Assembly: GCA_036250195.1 (NCBI GenBank)
Contig: JAVHZZ010000010.1
Location: 82,694,757-82,758,756, forward strand
Direction: 5' to 3'
Length of the DNA stretch: 64,000 bases
DNA from: Mixophyes australis
Taxonomy: Eukaryota > Chordata > Amphibia > Anura > Limnodynastidae
Positions 1 to 12,000 of the stretch are shown piece after piece (the stretch's first letter is position 1; every line of letters begins with the position of its first letter). Made by a program: the position numbers and the translations under genes. The notes below the pieces were generated by a model. That model was not told the origin of the DNA. It saw only the letters and a list, made by a program, of their open reading frames with translations, and made no database searches.

Positions 1-730
1 TGATAGTCTATTATCTCATCCTACAGTGCACTTGTAGGGGAAAGCTTCCATATATTATTATTATTATTATTATCGTTTATTTGTTAGGCGCCACAAGGTA
101 TCCGCAGCGCCGTACATGGTACAAACAGTAGACTATACAGGGTAAAACAATACAGAACAGTAAACACAAAGTACCAGAACTTCAGAAACTCCAGGCAGGC
201 AAATACTGTAAAGACGGAGCGGAAGAACAGGTCTGGAGACAGGAGGGGAGAGGGGCCCTGCTCATACGAGCTTACATCCTAAGGGAGGGTAGACAAAATC
301 AGGCACAAGAGTGAGCCAGTGAAGCAAAGGGAAGAGAAAAGGAGCCAGGGGAGAAACAGAAGAGGTGAGAGGTTAAGTGGATGGTAGGAAGGCCTTAAGG
401 AACAGGTGAGTTTTAAATGCCCGCTTGAAGGAGCACAGATTGGGTGATAGACGGATGGAGCGAGGGAGGTCGTTCCAGTGAAGGGGGGCAGCTCGGGAGA
501 AGTCTTGTATTCTAGAGTGGGAAGAAGTAATCAGAGTGGAGGAGAGGCGGCGATCATTGCCTGAGCGCAGGGAGCGGGCGGGAGTGTGGATGGAGAGGAG
601 CTTAGAGATATAAGGGGCAGTAGACTGGGAGAGAGCCTTGTAGGTGGTGGTGAGGAGTTTGAAAATGCAATTTACATTTGATGCCTCCAAGCCGGTGGTT
701 GTCATCTTACCGATGAACTGAATTCCGACA
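1..730 (-). mobile_element. L2-clade-like LINE, 3' terminal fragment
   Basis: The minus strand carries an open stretch (705 down to 373) matching the C-terminal end of an L2-type LINE ORF2: an 'RSLRSGNDRRL' block, then 'AAPLHWNDLPRSIR', then 'FKRAFKTHLF'. Downstream on the same strand is the 3' UTR, ending at about 56-75 in an ATT/AAT simple repeat beside a 'GCGCC...TCCGCAGCGCCGTAC' tail typical of L2 and L2-tailed SINEs in fish and frogs. The same family is seen again at 31170-31504 plus 47564-48105. There is no 5' part, so this is a dead 5'-truncated copy. Clade assignment is by motif recall and is uncertain between L2 and close relatives. Confidence 0.7.
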
Positions 731-1885
731 ACAGGGATTTAGACAATAAAATGGTGATGGAAATTATAGCGACATGTAGTAAATGTGACTTACAGACAAA
801 ATGACAGCAAAGATTTGCGACAGGAGTCAATGCCGAAACTCTAATTCTCATCACTTAACTTGTGAGTGAGATTTCTGGTCTTATGGGGGCGATGTGACCA
901 CCGGGCGTCAGGATAAGGTGCAACTGTTAGTGCAATAGCTAAAATAAAAGGGGTCTGTCTTATAAACACTATCAAATGTAGCACTGGCAAAGTTAATAGT
1001 GTTTATAAAAACCACCCCTACACTTTTTATTTTAGCTTTACCTTTACCTTTCTAAAATACCTTATAACCGTTAGATTTCATCTGACCAAATGTGTATCCA
1101 TTTTCCAGAGCTGTCACTGTTTGATAATGTGAAGCCCAGATGTTAGTAGGAGCATGAGGGCGGATGTGAGAGTACTATGAGATGAGGCTTCAGATGTATG
1201 GGGGCTGACTCTGTAAGGCTTTACCAGCTCTGGGGCTGATGCCCTGGAGCACGCTGGTTTTCCTCCATGAAGTAACCGTTCCCTGGTGGTCTAGTTGGGG
1301 GTGTTTATTGCTGAGTGTAAGTACGGAAAGAAGGGGAGGAGAGTATCCCACATGGGAGATGTTTGTGGAGGAAAAGAAGCCCTGCAATAACAGGCACATT
1401 TAAGGAAAAATAAATAAAGCACAACAAATAAAATCTACAACAAAATGAAGAAAATAAAGTAAAGAAAAACTGCAAAACAAACATACTAGAACAAAGTGCA
1501 CAGACTAAAAAGAGAATGACAGGAAAATACAGGATAAAAGATGAAATCAGAAACAGCATTAATGTAATACAAATAAGGCAGAAAAATAAGGAAAATTAGC
1601 AGTTTGATGAAAGGAAGTCGCGTGAATAAAAGTTTCCCACAATTTCGCCATCCAACAATACATTTTCAGACTGTCCATTGCCTTTCATTGCCTCTAGTTG
1701 AATCCCTTTATTCTCCTAAGTACGGCCCCTTTCCTTTGCTCTATTGCATCTCTATTAGTCATTCCCTAACCCATCCTATTGGATACCTAATGCTATTCCC
1801 TGTCCATCCCGTCAGCCCTCCCCACCCACTGCTAATAGTGATAACTATTCTACATTGTTATAATAGAGGATGTCGGGCCGACACT
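731..1885. other. Unassigned interval with a short palindromic element
   Basis: No gene or clear repeat protein was recognised. The one structured item is an inverted repeat at 937-1037, listed separately. The open frames here are short, low-complexity and lack family motifs. Confidence 0.5.
937..1037. repeat. 101-bp palindrome (MITE-like)
   Basis: The left arm starts AGCTAAAATAAAA and continues with TTATAAACACTAT. The right arm is the complement (ATAGTGTTTATAA ... TTTTATTTTAGCT). The two arms leave a loop of about 20 bases. It looks like a tiny foldback/MITE. No target-site duplication is obvious. Confidence 0.6.
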
Positions 1886-4870
1886 TTAGTCGGTCCGGGT
1901 AAAATTGTGCCATAGATCATGCACCATTTTAGTCGCTCTTCTTTGTACAGTCTCTAACGTAATTATATCCTTCTGGAAATATGGCCTCCAGAACTGAACA
2001 CAGTATTCTAGATGAGGCCGTACCAATGACCTATACAGTGACATTATTACTTCTTTCTTTCTGCTACTGATTTCTCTCCATATGCAACCAAGCATCTGAC
2101 TTGCCTTGCTCATTGCTTTGTTGCACTGCTTAACTTCCTGTAAGTCACCTATTTAGCCTTTGGGTTTTGGAAACTCAAGTGAATGATTTTGCATTTTCTG
2201 GCATTAAATTGTAATTGTCACACTCTTGACCACTCATCTAGTCTACCTAGATCATCAATCATTTGTTTTACCCCTCCTGGTGTGTCTATATCTTTGTGTC
2301 ATCTACAAAAAAGTCATACTTTTTCTTCATTACCATTTGCAATGTCACCAATAAACATAAAAAAAGCACTGGTCCAAGTACAGATCCTTGGGGTACTCCA
2401 CTGGTAATCTTTCCCTCCTGTGAATGTATTCCATTCACTACAATTCTCTGTTTTCCATCCGGCAACCAAGATCTTATCCATTCAACCATCTTAGAATCCA
2501 AACCCAAACTTTTGAGTTTAACAGTCTGTGATGTAGGACAGTGTCAAAAAGCCTTACTAAAGTCTAGATATGGTAAATCTACGCCCCCCCTTCATCTATT
2601 ACTTTAGTCACCCAGTCACCCACCAGTAAATCCATGCTGTTTGGGATATTGTAAGTTAATTGATTTAGATATTCCACAATTCTTTCTTTTAAGAGTGTTT
2701 CCATCAATTTCCCTATTACTGCTGTAAGGCTCACTGGTCCGGTGTAGACATTTCTGCGGCACTGACAATTGTGACAGAAATGACAGTGACAAAAAAATAA
2801 CAATTAGTATGAAAGGGTCAGTGTAAAAACAACAACTTAGCATGTTACAGACTTCCAGAATTTCTGGCTGCTTTAATGAACTCCACATTCAGAGAGAGAC
2901 TTATCCATATGTGTGCGGTCAGAAATGACGTCAGTGGTCATGGACCCAGTGAAAACGGTGCTTTTAAATCGATAATGTTGGGACCCACCGCCTGAATTAC
3001 ATTATACACATATGCTCTTTTCCAGTCCTCAGGAATTACTCCTGTAGCGAGTGACTGGTTGAATAATTCTGTTAATGATGTTACCAGCACCCCTTTAAGT
3101 TATTTTAGTATCCTTGGATGTATCCCATCTGGCCTCATTTTTCTATCCACTTTCAGAATTGAGATCTCTGTTAGGACCTTCTCCTCTGTAAACGTACTTG
3201 TATCTACCTCATTTTTATTAATATGCTGCAGCTTAACTGTGGCCCCTTCCCTTCTCCTTCTGTAGTGAACACTGAGCAAAAATAATTTTTTAAGATGATC
3301 TGCTATTACCTTGTCTCCCTCAACGATACTCACATTCTCTGTCTTTACTTTTATTATTCTTCCCTTTGTTTTTCTCCTTTCACTTATATACCTGAAAAAA
3401 AGTTTTCCCCCTTCACCTACTGACTGGGCCATTTTCTCTTTAGCTTGAGCCTTTGCACATCTGATTACCTTCTTAGCCTCCTTCTGTCTAACATAATTCT
3501 GAGTCTGCTTATATTTCCTAAGGGCCTTCTTTTTTTGCATCCACAATACTTCTTTTGCAACCCACACTGGTTTCCTTTTCTTTGTGCCTTTCCTAACCCG
3601 TTTGATACGATTTTCAGTTGCTTTTAAAATTTCACTTCTTCATTTTCTAACCTCTTCTGCACTCCTTTCTGTTGGTTATACATTTTGATGTTATTTAAGG
3701 TGTTTAGCAGTGTTAATGTGGATATAAAGCCACAACGCTTTTGTTTCTTAAACAGGTTGCTGTTTATTAAGATGATAACAACAGATGAATGCAGGTACTC
3801 ACATCTGCTTGTAGTACAGCAGCCAATACAGTTTATGGAGTCCTATGTATATGCAGTATACACTCTTATTCAAATATGCTTATGCAGATGGATTTGTATG
3901 TTTGCAGGCACAGACTCTCTAATATATTATAGTGAGCCTCCGGTCACCTACTGGGCTCTTATGAGGGCTTTATATACTGGTTGAACGCAGCTATTAGAAC
4001 TGCGACTTGTCAGTCTCTGTCTTTAAACTAAACCATACTGCTTGATGATCACTGGGTCCTAAGTTCTCACCCAGATTAACATCAGATATTCTGTCACCAT
4101 TTGTAAGAATTAAGTCTAGTTTTGTATTGTTGTGAGTGGACTCCTTCACCATTTGCTTGAGGGATGTTCCCTGCAAGGAAATCAGAATGTCCCTACTTCT
4201 AGTGGAACTTGTAAAAGGTCACTCCCAATTCACATCCAGTAGATTAAAGTCTCCCATGATTATTGCCTCTCCTTTTAATGCCACTTTAGTGATGTCCTGC
4301 AATAGATTCTTGTTTAGTTCCTCTTCCTGACCTGGTGGTCTATAGATGACTCCAGTACAAAGAATAGCCTTGTCCCCTGATTCTATGGTCAACCAAAGGG
4401 CCTCAGTTTTTTCTTCAAAGCTTTGTATTATAGTAGTATTTATACTTTTTTCTTATACATTACTACTTCTACTCCGATTATTACCACTTGGTCCTTCCTA
4501 AGTAAAGTATAGTCCGGTATAGCTCTGTCCCAGTCATAATTTTCATTGCACCATGACTCTGTAATAGCCACAATATCCAAACCATCCCTTGTCATTGTCG
4601 CACTTAGTTCTGGGATTTCATTTCCTAAGCTCCTAGCATTTGTTTGTGCATTTCCTATTACTAACTATGTTCATATTTCTCTCTATGTTTGTTTTGCTCT
4701 GATCATTGTCTTCTGTTGCTGTGGATATGTTTCCTGTTCTATTAGTCTGCAGAAACAATACCTCTTGGTTGGTGGAGCAGATTGCTTTGTTCCTATTTAA
4801 TTCCTTGCCCCCCTCTGCTAGTTAAAATAGTTCCTGAAGAACCTTTCAAACTGCCCACTTAGTATTCCAA
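1886..4870 (-). mobile_element. CR1-type LINE, degenerate ORF2
   Basis: Minus-strand pieces follow ORF2 order. An endonuclease C-terminal part lies at about 4330-3994, with 'NTKLDLILTN' and 'LGPSDHQAVWF'. A linker is at 3567-3100. Early reverse transcriptase is at 2888-2579, with a 'PVSLTAVIGKLMETLL' block. Palm motifs are at 2507-2286, with 'SGVPQGSVLGPVLF' and then 'FVDDTKI', the CR1-type F-x-DD box. The C-terminal thumb is at 2113-1886, with 'SLVRPHLEYCVQFWRP' and 'ETVQRRATKM'. Frameshifts and stops separate the pieces. Segments near 2750-3000 and 3680-3990 do not fit ORF2 and may be later insertions. Upstream endonuclease sequence probably continues to about 4870. The copy is inactive. 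Confidence 0.85.
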
Positions 4871-5239
4871 ATGTTCAAGTTCAGTTAAGTAGCTATTTAA
4901 ACATCCAACAAACAGCGCACCAATCTCACCATTGTCTTCCTTTGGAAAGAGCATAATTTTGCACCCCTGTATTCTTAAGTCTAACTGTGCATTGCTGATT
5001 TGTTAAACACTTACCTTTCCCATGAAGACTGGTGCCTTGGTACAAAGATAGGTGAATGATGTCACAAAAGGCGGAAATAAACATTTGCTCTTTAATCTCA
5101 GTTATGTGCATCATATAAAGTGTCAGATGAATGTTTTAGAAAACTCGTGAAGGAAAAATAGCTTTAGAGTAAAGGCATGAAGCCAGCTGCCCAGAAGATC
5201 TAAAACCTATACTACAAGGACATTTTCAAACCAATTATC

Positions 5240-5760
5240 ACTTTTTAGACTATGCTGCCATTTGGCCAGAGTCTTGGACCTAAAAGGCGTGTACTTCTTC
5301 TTAAAGATGGAGATATTCTGTGTAGATAAAAATGTGCTTCACCAGACTGTACCTTTGGACACCTGTTATGGGATTGTCGAAAGGTACGTACCTTCTGGAC
5401 AGATGTATGGACCTGTATCAGTAATTCGGTGCTCGGTGTCCCTCCTCTAAATCCTACCATATGTCTTTTTGCTTCCTCCCTAGAAGATATCTTGAATAAG
5501 TCTATCTACCAGTACATTTTTATTCTTACTACTTTCGCACAAGTTATAATAGCCCGTACATGGCTTGCTGCAGATGGACCTGAGTTGAATATATGGAGGG
5601 TCTTGGTGAATGACATGATGATCCCTGAATGGTATATGTTTACTAGGAGAAATATGCTACATAAATAGCACAAAATATGGTCCCATTGGAATTCTACACT
5701 ATAGACTTTGCATTGATGATTCCAAGCCACTCTCCTACACCATAGGTTTTATTTATTTTA
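5240..5760 (+). mobile_element. L1/Tx1-type LINE ORF2 C-terminus
   Basis: The plus strand, read with one frameshift, gives the L1-type ORF2 C-terminal region: 'HLLWDCRKVRTFW' followed by a hydrophobic 'TICLFASS' and 'TFAQVIIARTWLA' (pattern: L-x-C...FW...A-x-x-x-IA-x-x-W). A/T-rich 3' UTR-like sequence with AATAAA and an A-run at 6340-6372 may be its tail, separated from the ORF by a repeat at about 5855-6250. It is a short, 5'-truncated, inactive fragment. Confidence 0.65.
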
Positions 5761-5854
5761 TTTCCTCTGTATACTCTGCTGGATTCCTGGATCACCTGTC
5801 CCTGCCGCCTCTCAATGTATTGATTTATGTATGCTATTTTAGTTATGACATGGA

Positions 5855-6710
5855 TTCTCTGGGGGAATTCAATGAACAGTGTTACATGTGAGAATAACGT
5901 GGCCCGCGCACTATTAGTGTTAGTACAGCAATTTTATTGAAGATATCTGCTCACGGCTCTCAGAGCTGTGACCAAAAATCAGCGTTGAAATGACCGTACT
6001 TACTGTAATAATGCGCACTAATACCGTAGTAACGTTAATACTGTGCAGGCAGCGTTATTGTCACGAGTGACACTGTCACTGGAATACCCGCCTCTGATTG
6101 CTAATTCAACTTTTTTGCCGTTTGAAACTGCTGCATGTTATTTGATTACTCCTCAACTTACATATCTGATTATCAGTTTCTGGATTAATATTTTGCTGGT
6201 TGTATCTTTATTTATTTTTTTCTCTTTTCTGCACAGTAGATGACCACAGGTAATCAGATTAGGAAGTTAATTTGAGCCCTCATTACAATAAGTTATGAAA
6301 GGTTTTCTTTTGTTTTAATTTTTCTTATTTGTGTGCTTAACTTAATAAAAATATCTTGATTTTTAAAAAAAGATGGACATATTCTGGAAGGCAAGATCCA
6401 TGGGGATTTTCAATTTTTAAAGAGACAACCCAGACTTCTCCAGACACACTTTGTACATGAGAAGAATATTGCAACACTTTTTTCGTAATTACGGAGAAAA
6501 GCTTCACATACTGAGCGAGATTTATGTTCTGTATTTGGATTACTAAAGTGTAGTATTTTGTTTATCACCTTGGTATGTTCCTGGAGGTAATATACTTTGA
6601 CCGGGCAATCGTCATAATTTTGGCTACGTTACTATAGAGCTGGTGCTCTAAATCAGTGGTTGGAGCTAGATGAAGACCAGAGGTGGATTGAGACTCCAGG
6701 GTGCCCTAGG
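5855..6710. repeat. Unclassified interspersed repeat and LINE tail-like sequence
   Basis: The sequence around 5855-6060 ('gaattcaat', then alternating 'actattagtgttagt' and 'taataccgtagtaac' blocks) resembles the one at 46311-46440, so both are probably copies of one MITE family. 6317-6372 is an AATAAA plus A-rich tail. 6380-6710 holds nothing I recognise. Confidence 0.4.
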
Positions 6711-8027
6711 TAAGATACAGTGTCGGACTGGGGTAAAAAGGGCCCACCAGGGGAATGCAATGCTAGGGGCCCACAAAATAGTGTGCGATTCGCTGCATGC
6801 GTCACTGAGGGGGAGTGGCTGCCCAACAGATGAAGTGTGCCCTGCTGCCAGAGAGGCATGGCAAGGCACTAGAGTGGAGGTAGTCAGCCCACGAAAGACA
6901 CTAGCGCCATAGTGTAGTATATAAAGAAAGAGTATACCTTTCAAATAAGGCCAATTTCACATGTACAAAGTAAAAGAACTATTGTTGCTTAAAATCACGG
7001 CAAATGTCAGATTAAACACTAGTTGCTAAGTTCAAATGACTCTGCCATGCTAGCATGGGCGATATAGATAATGCTTATGCTTTCACTAGGATCACAGTGG
7101 ATGTGGTATTAGCATGCAGAGAGCACCTCAGGTCACTGTCCACTTTTCTGCCATAGCCGCGATGTTTACATTAAAAAATCCATGTTTATCAGGGCTGGCC
7201 AATTAGAAAGGAGGACGGGGCTTGTAACCAATGGCTGACTGACCATCACCAAGATTCTGAGAAACATTCAGATGATGCAGCCTGTCCGCTCAGGCCCACA
7301 AGCAGTGGATACTCCAACTCCACTCACCGCTTACCAACCTCTAGTTTTACTAACCTCCAATCCGATGTGGTCTGGACAGTCTCAGATGGGCTTTATGAGC
7401 TGCTCTCCATAGTGTCTCTCACTTAGCTGGCTAAACCTACTTCAGTGCTTCAGTCGGGGAAACTCGCCATACCAGATTTAGGACCAGGGATCCCTACAAA
7501 TGTTGCAATGCAAAAAGTGTTGGTTTGCAAAGCCACACAAAAAGATGCTGATTTTTTTATTGGCAAGATTTGTCTAATTGATTACATTTTGATAACTTGA
7601 AAATGTTCAGAAACTCCATTCTATTCCTATATACACATAAACACCAAATTTAATATATATAAAAGGATATTATTCATTAATACAATCATAAAAGCATCAC
7701 ATAACTAGACAATTGCTGTTTGGTGCACCAAAGAGGAATAAAAGTTTAAAAAAAAACACCAAATCAACAGGTTTTGTGCTACAACCAGTTGTGTAACAAA
7801 TTTTAATACTCATGTTCTAAAACATGCTTGAATGTATGAAATTCAACTCCAGTAATGTGCACAGGGACTGTCAGGTGGGTATTATGAGAACCTAGTATAG
7901 TCAATATTTAGCACTTGTCTTTATGAATGAGCAGTAACTTCAATAGTCAAAGTAAATACTGACTTTATATTTGTGCCAGAACCCCCTGCCTCATTAACAG
8001 TATATATAATGCTATGTTTACTAGTGC

Positions 8028-9480
8028 TTTTTTTTTTTTTACAGAAATACATTATTTACATCATTTAAAAAGCAAACAAGGAACAATCACACAATAACTT
8101 AAGCAGTTAAAATATGCTTTTTAATGTTTTAGTGACACTACTATCTTCCCTACTGCTGGAACTTGGCACCTCTGCTTTCTGTTTGATAACTTTCTTCTTC
8201 TTCTGAATCTTTTTTGGGGGCCTATTTATCAATCATTTATTTGCTGTTAATCCCCCGAAAACAGCCGTTTTTGGGGAATAGCCGCAAATCTAACTACTCT
8301 TCAAATGTATTATTGGTGCATCGCAGCAGATATCATAGATATCTGCTGCTTTGCATTTTTTTTCTAAATACATAGCAGTCCCCATAGATGTCTATAGGGA
8401 CTGCTATGTACCGCAATTTATCAACTTTTGTAAAAACTTTTACACATGTGGTAATGTACGCCAGATCAGGCTGGCGTGTATTACCATTTCTGGTCATTTT
8501 CAGCACTGTTAAGCTCTGCTCCGAAGAGCAGAGCTTTACAGGACATGTGCAGCCCAGTCACATGACCCAGGTCCTTGAGGTCAGTGCTGTGTGGATGCCT
8601 GTGCGCATGCCCGAGTTATCAATCGGCGCATAGGCACAGGATTTGACAGAAGGAATGAAGAAGTCACCCAGGATCGCATTGCGAAGATGGAGTGGTAATT
8701 TTTTTTTTTTTCACAGGAACAGCAGTTTATCGAAACTACTGTTCCTGTGTTGGTTTTTTAATGAATTCGAGAAAAAGTTTAATCCTTATCAATGCGATAA
8801 AGATTGAAAACTATTTTTAATTTTTTGCGAATATTGATAAATGTGCCCCTTAATCTGTAGAACTCTTCTCTCTCACGCTCGTCAAATTCAGTAATAATGT
8901 AGCACAATGTACGTTCAATTTTAGGTATAATCTCATGCTCTACGCCTGTATGTGATTTTAATGGCTTCATCCAGAGTGACGGATGAAGTCTGCAAAGAGG
9001 TCAATTCTATCAGTAGCTCCACAGCGTTTGTATAGTTTCTCTTCAGCTTAGCCAGCTGCTAACCACCTTTTGCAAGACTTGTCAATTCGTAACTGTCTCT
9101 CCTTCTTTATAATGTTCACACTGGTAAGGTTACACCTGTTACATTATCTTTCTTTGCTCTAAACATAACTTGAGCTTTGATCACATTCCGGATTACAGTT
9201 TTACTGAAATCTTCTGCTGAGAATTTGGCTTCAGCGAGTGAGAAAGCAGCTTCCCTCATACCCTCTCCCATGAGCATCTTGGTCTCAATAAATGTTTTAA
9301 GGATCTGTAGGAAGCGCATCTTTAAGGCATCAGATTTTTTCTTCAGAAGGTTTCGTCCTCTTTGAGCACCTTTTAAACAAGCTTTCATGATAGTCTGGGT
9401 CATACAAGAAGGGAACATTTCGATCCTGTCTGCCCAATATCTTGTCTTCAGCACAGCTGCTCTTCGTATCAGGGCTGCTT
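8028..9480 (-). pseudogene. ATP6V1D: Processed pseudogene of V-ATPase subunit D
   Basis: The minus strand reads as V-type ATPase subunit D, the central-stalk subunit of the proton pump. Visible blocks are 'RIEMFPSCMTQTIMKACLKG', 'GRNLLKKKSDAL' and 'TKMLMGEGMREAAFSLAEAK' (about 9430-9210). They are followed by a '[17 protein letters not shown]' stretch (about 9050-8985), '[19 protein letters not shown]' (about 8925-8870) and a lysine-rich 'KKIQKKKKVIKQKAE' end (about 8213-8170). Introns are absent, stops and frameshifts occur (for example after 9116 and near 8945), and a 13-base T run at 8028-8040 is the poly(A) tail of the retrocopy. A MITE (8216-8850) splits it after the 'EEFYRL' codons. It is not functional. 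It was deposited by LINE machinery, apparently inside the hAT element. Confidence 0.93.
8216..8850. mobile_element. MITE inserted in the V-ATPase D pseudogene
   Basis: Imperfect inverted ends (GGGGGCCTATTTATCAAT at 8216 and ATTGATAAATGTGCCCC ending at 8850) bound a roughly 635-bp segment that interrupts the pseudogene reading frame between its 'FYRL' and 'KKIQKKK' codons. The junction has TTAA on the 8851 side and a less clear match on the other, so a TTAA-type (Kolobok/piggyBac-like) target is possible but unproven. No coding potential. Similar ends occur near 19016, 24040 and 58386. Confidence 0.75.
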
Positions 9481-9879
9481 TCCTGTCACTGCTTCAACCC
9501 CTGTACTAGTGATTTTTTGAGTGATAGAAACCAACCCACTCTTCCCACTACCACCATCCCTGTTACTATGTGCTGCTGAACGCTGCAGTACTAACCTGTG
9601 ATCCGCAATGAAAGGGCTCCTTCTTCCGTTAGCTCTTCTGGGCGGCAGCTCCTCCTCCAGGGGGGCGGATCTTCACCATTGTGAAGTCATTGCCCACAGC
9701 CAGTTACAGGCGCAGAGTTGCAGAGAGCCGCGTTTTGGCTCTCTCTATTGCAGAAAATCGCTCTCAGCAAACTGTACTTTGTTCCGCCCCCCCACCAAAG
9801 AGGGCAGGGCTTTCTGGCACCGGGGCCCACCGGTGAATTTACCGGTACCCCGGCAGGCCAGTCCGACACTGGTAAGATA

Positions 9880-10900
9880 TTAGTTCGGGCTACCTGAATT
9901 GTAATCTAAACTCTTCTCTAGACAAACTTCCTCTCCTCACCATCACACAAGAAATCTAAGACGTGTGTGTGTTATATATATATACTATGAATATCTGTAC
10001 AACTAAAATGTAACTCTATATAGTAATGTGCTTTATACACACACACATATTGATTTTTATTGCCTTGTGAGGACCCATGTCTGGAGCATGTCTCATAGGG
10101 ACACATCTCTCCTAATGCCATAACAACAGGACAATAAAATGGATATGTTTAAGAGCTGTTTGTCACCACAGTTTTCAGCTTGTCCTAGACCAAAAGAATG
10201 ACATTTCAATGCCATGTGGGGACAGTTTCATATATCCGGCTGTCTGAGGATATCCATAAACACACACACACACACCGTCACTTAACCATGGCGAGTCAAG
10301 AAGATTATAGTCATGGTCAACCACTGTGTATCGATTCAACTATGTTTATTAACCATGGCGAGTCAAGAAGATTATAGTCATGGTCAACCACTGTGTATCG
10401 ATTCAACTATGTTTATTTCTCTTTATAGTGGTTATTCAAATCTTTATATAGAATTTCACACCAAACTAGATCTTTCAGTGTAAATGGCTCATCAGTGATG
10501 CAGGAGACACAATCATGCTTTCTGGGCACCCTGAATGTCTGAATCAACTTCATCATGTGCTTCCCCATAATTTGACCTCTTCTCAGACCCAAGTTTTCTT
10601 CTGCACTTCATTGTGATCTGAAAAGAAGCAGAATTGCCCATTAATGATTAACCTGTGGAACAGAGAGAAAACAACATGGTTTGAGTAACAAAATATTGTG
10701 CTACACCAACCATTGGAAGCCTTGGTTGTGCTTTGGTCCCATGTTGTTGGATCCTTACATCATCTCCCTCCTGAAAATAAAGTGTTGACTGTATACATGC
10801 CTAGTTGCCCCTTAGGTTCATCTTCTGACTCGTCACTCTGTAGCTGGACCGGTTCAAAAGAAAAATGGATATATAAACAACTGATTTAATAATCAGATCT
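9880..10900. other. Non-coding interval with CA repeat and a tandem duplication
   Basis: It contains short TA and CA microsatellites (about 9971-9984, 10040-10049 and 10259-10275) and a 67-bp tandem duplication (10282-10415). No gene was recognised. Confidence 0.5.
10282..10415. repeat. Exact 67-bp tandem duplication (two copies)
   Basis: The unit beginning ttaaccatggcgagtcaag is present at 10282-10348 and again, without visible difference, at 10349-10415. Identity of the copies points to a recent slippage event or to an assembly duplication. Confidence 0.9.
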
Positions 10901-12000
10901 TATATCAAAGATGCGATTCCAAACCTACCATCTGGATCAATGTTCATCTCTTCAAATTTTTGGCTTTGAATTCATCCCGTCTTGCCTTTACAGATATTAC
11001 AATGTTGCTGCTCTTGGTTAGTTGGAGGGTCCTTTTTGGGAGGCAGTAATGTTGCTGGTGCACCCAGATGTTGTGCCCAAGGAAGTCTGCCAATTGGTCC
11101 ATTTCTGTGTTTAGACTGACAACTTATGAACAAATACCAACATGCATTTGAAACTTTATGTAAGACAGTGTTTGTTGATATTTAGATCCACATTGCTAAG
11201 CAAAAAGGCTTTTACAATCGGAACCTCTGAAATGTGACAAAGCAGCTGGTCTTGTAAACATGTAGACATTTTCAGTGACTATTCCACATTCTTAATACTT
11301 CTCTGGATGAAGTTTCATCATACTTTGCATTGCTGGTGATAACAGGATTGTAGTTTTGTAGATTTCAATCCTTGTGAAGTGCCTGCAGAGCTTCTTCTCT
11401 AGCTCAGAAAAGGGCAACATCTTTATGGAGAGCTAAAGCATCTTTAGAAGAAAAGGTAGTTAACAGAATCTTCTGCTTTCCATCTACAATTGAATAAGAT
11501 CACCTGCGCCAGGGAGACATTTGCAAGCAATGCCCAGTTTTCAAGTGATAGTTCGGTGGATAAATTGCTGTGGCACATCTGCTATTTCTCATTGAGATAC
11601 AAGTGGATCCTTTTCACATCTTCAGTGACAGGTAAGGGTTGAGGCACAATTTTGACACTTTCTAAGTTTTTAAGGCAGCCATTGGATTCAGCTCATTCCA
11701 TCTTGTCTTACAGATCCTCCTGAAGTTACGTGCATTTTCTACTATAGCAATGCAGCCGTCCATCATTGCTCAGCATTCCACAATGCTCAAAAAATTTTGC
11801 AAAACATGGCAAACCTTCAGTACCAGTGAGGGCATTTTGTATGTACTGATTTCATTAAATATCTGTTTCACAGCGTTTACTACATACAGAAAATGTTATG
11901 GAATGGTAAACTCTTCCATTTTCTCCCAAAGGGTAGGTCTTCTGACATGTAACAGTAACCTTCAAATTTTTAAAAGAGGGCTGTGCTAATGTTTACTGAC
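10900..12000 (-). pseudogene. Fossil of a Crypton-like tyrosine-recombinase ORF
   Basis: Read on the minus strand with many stops and shifts, the blocks appear in a family order known from Crypton-like proteins of fish and frogs. 'VPQPLPVTEDVKRIHLYLNE' is at about 11680-11595. 'LPFSELEKKLC' followed by 'FTRIEI' is at about 11420-11360. 'ENVYMFTRPAALSHFRGSDC' is at about 11278-11215. 'MDQLADFLGHNIWVHQ' is at about 11105-11055, followed by a 'LPKRTLQLTK' stretch. The last two resemble the F-x-R...RG-x-D-C and F-L-G-H...V-H-R blocks of that family. The copy is badly eroded and has no identifiable ends. Assignment rests on remembered motif patterns, and a domesticated relative cannot be excluded. 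Confidence 0.6.

Larger units (their letters stand above)
6718..9871. mobile_element. hAT element, 3.15 kb, with 8-bp TSD
   Basis: The ends are perfect 14-bp terminal inverted repeats: CAGTGTCGGACTGG at 6718-6731 and its complement at 9858-9871. They are flanked by an identical 8-bp direct repeat, gtaagata (6710-6717 and 9872-9879). CAG...CTG ends with an 8-bp duplication are diagnostic of the hAT superfamily. No hAT transposase was found inside. The cargo is a retrocopied V-ATPase D pseudogene (8028-9480) that holds a MITE. 6740-8027 contains no recognisable gene. It is a non-autonomous copy, mobilised in trans. The intact TSD suggests a fairly recent insertion. Confidence 0.9.

Noticed and set aside
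5245..5460. Minus-strand frame over the L1 fragment
   Set aside because: The plus strand carries the recognisable ORF2 C-terminal pattern; this is its shadow.
8779..9454. Intact-looking V-ATPase D open frames suggesting a functional gene
   Set aside because: Stops, frameshifts, lack of introns, a poly(A) tract and a MITE inside the coding region show a processed pseudogene.
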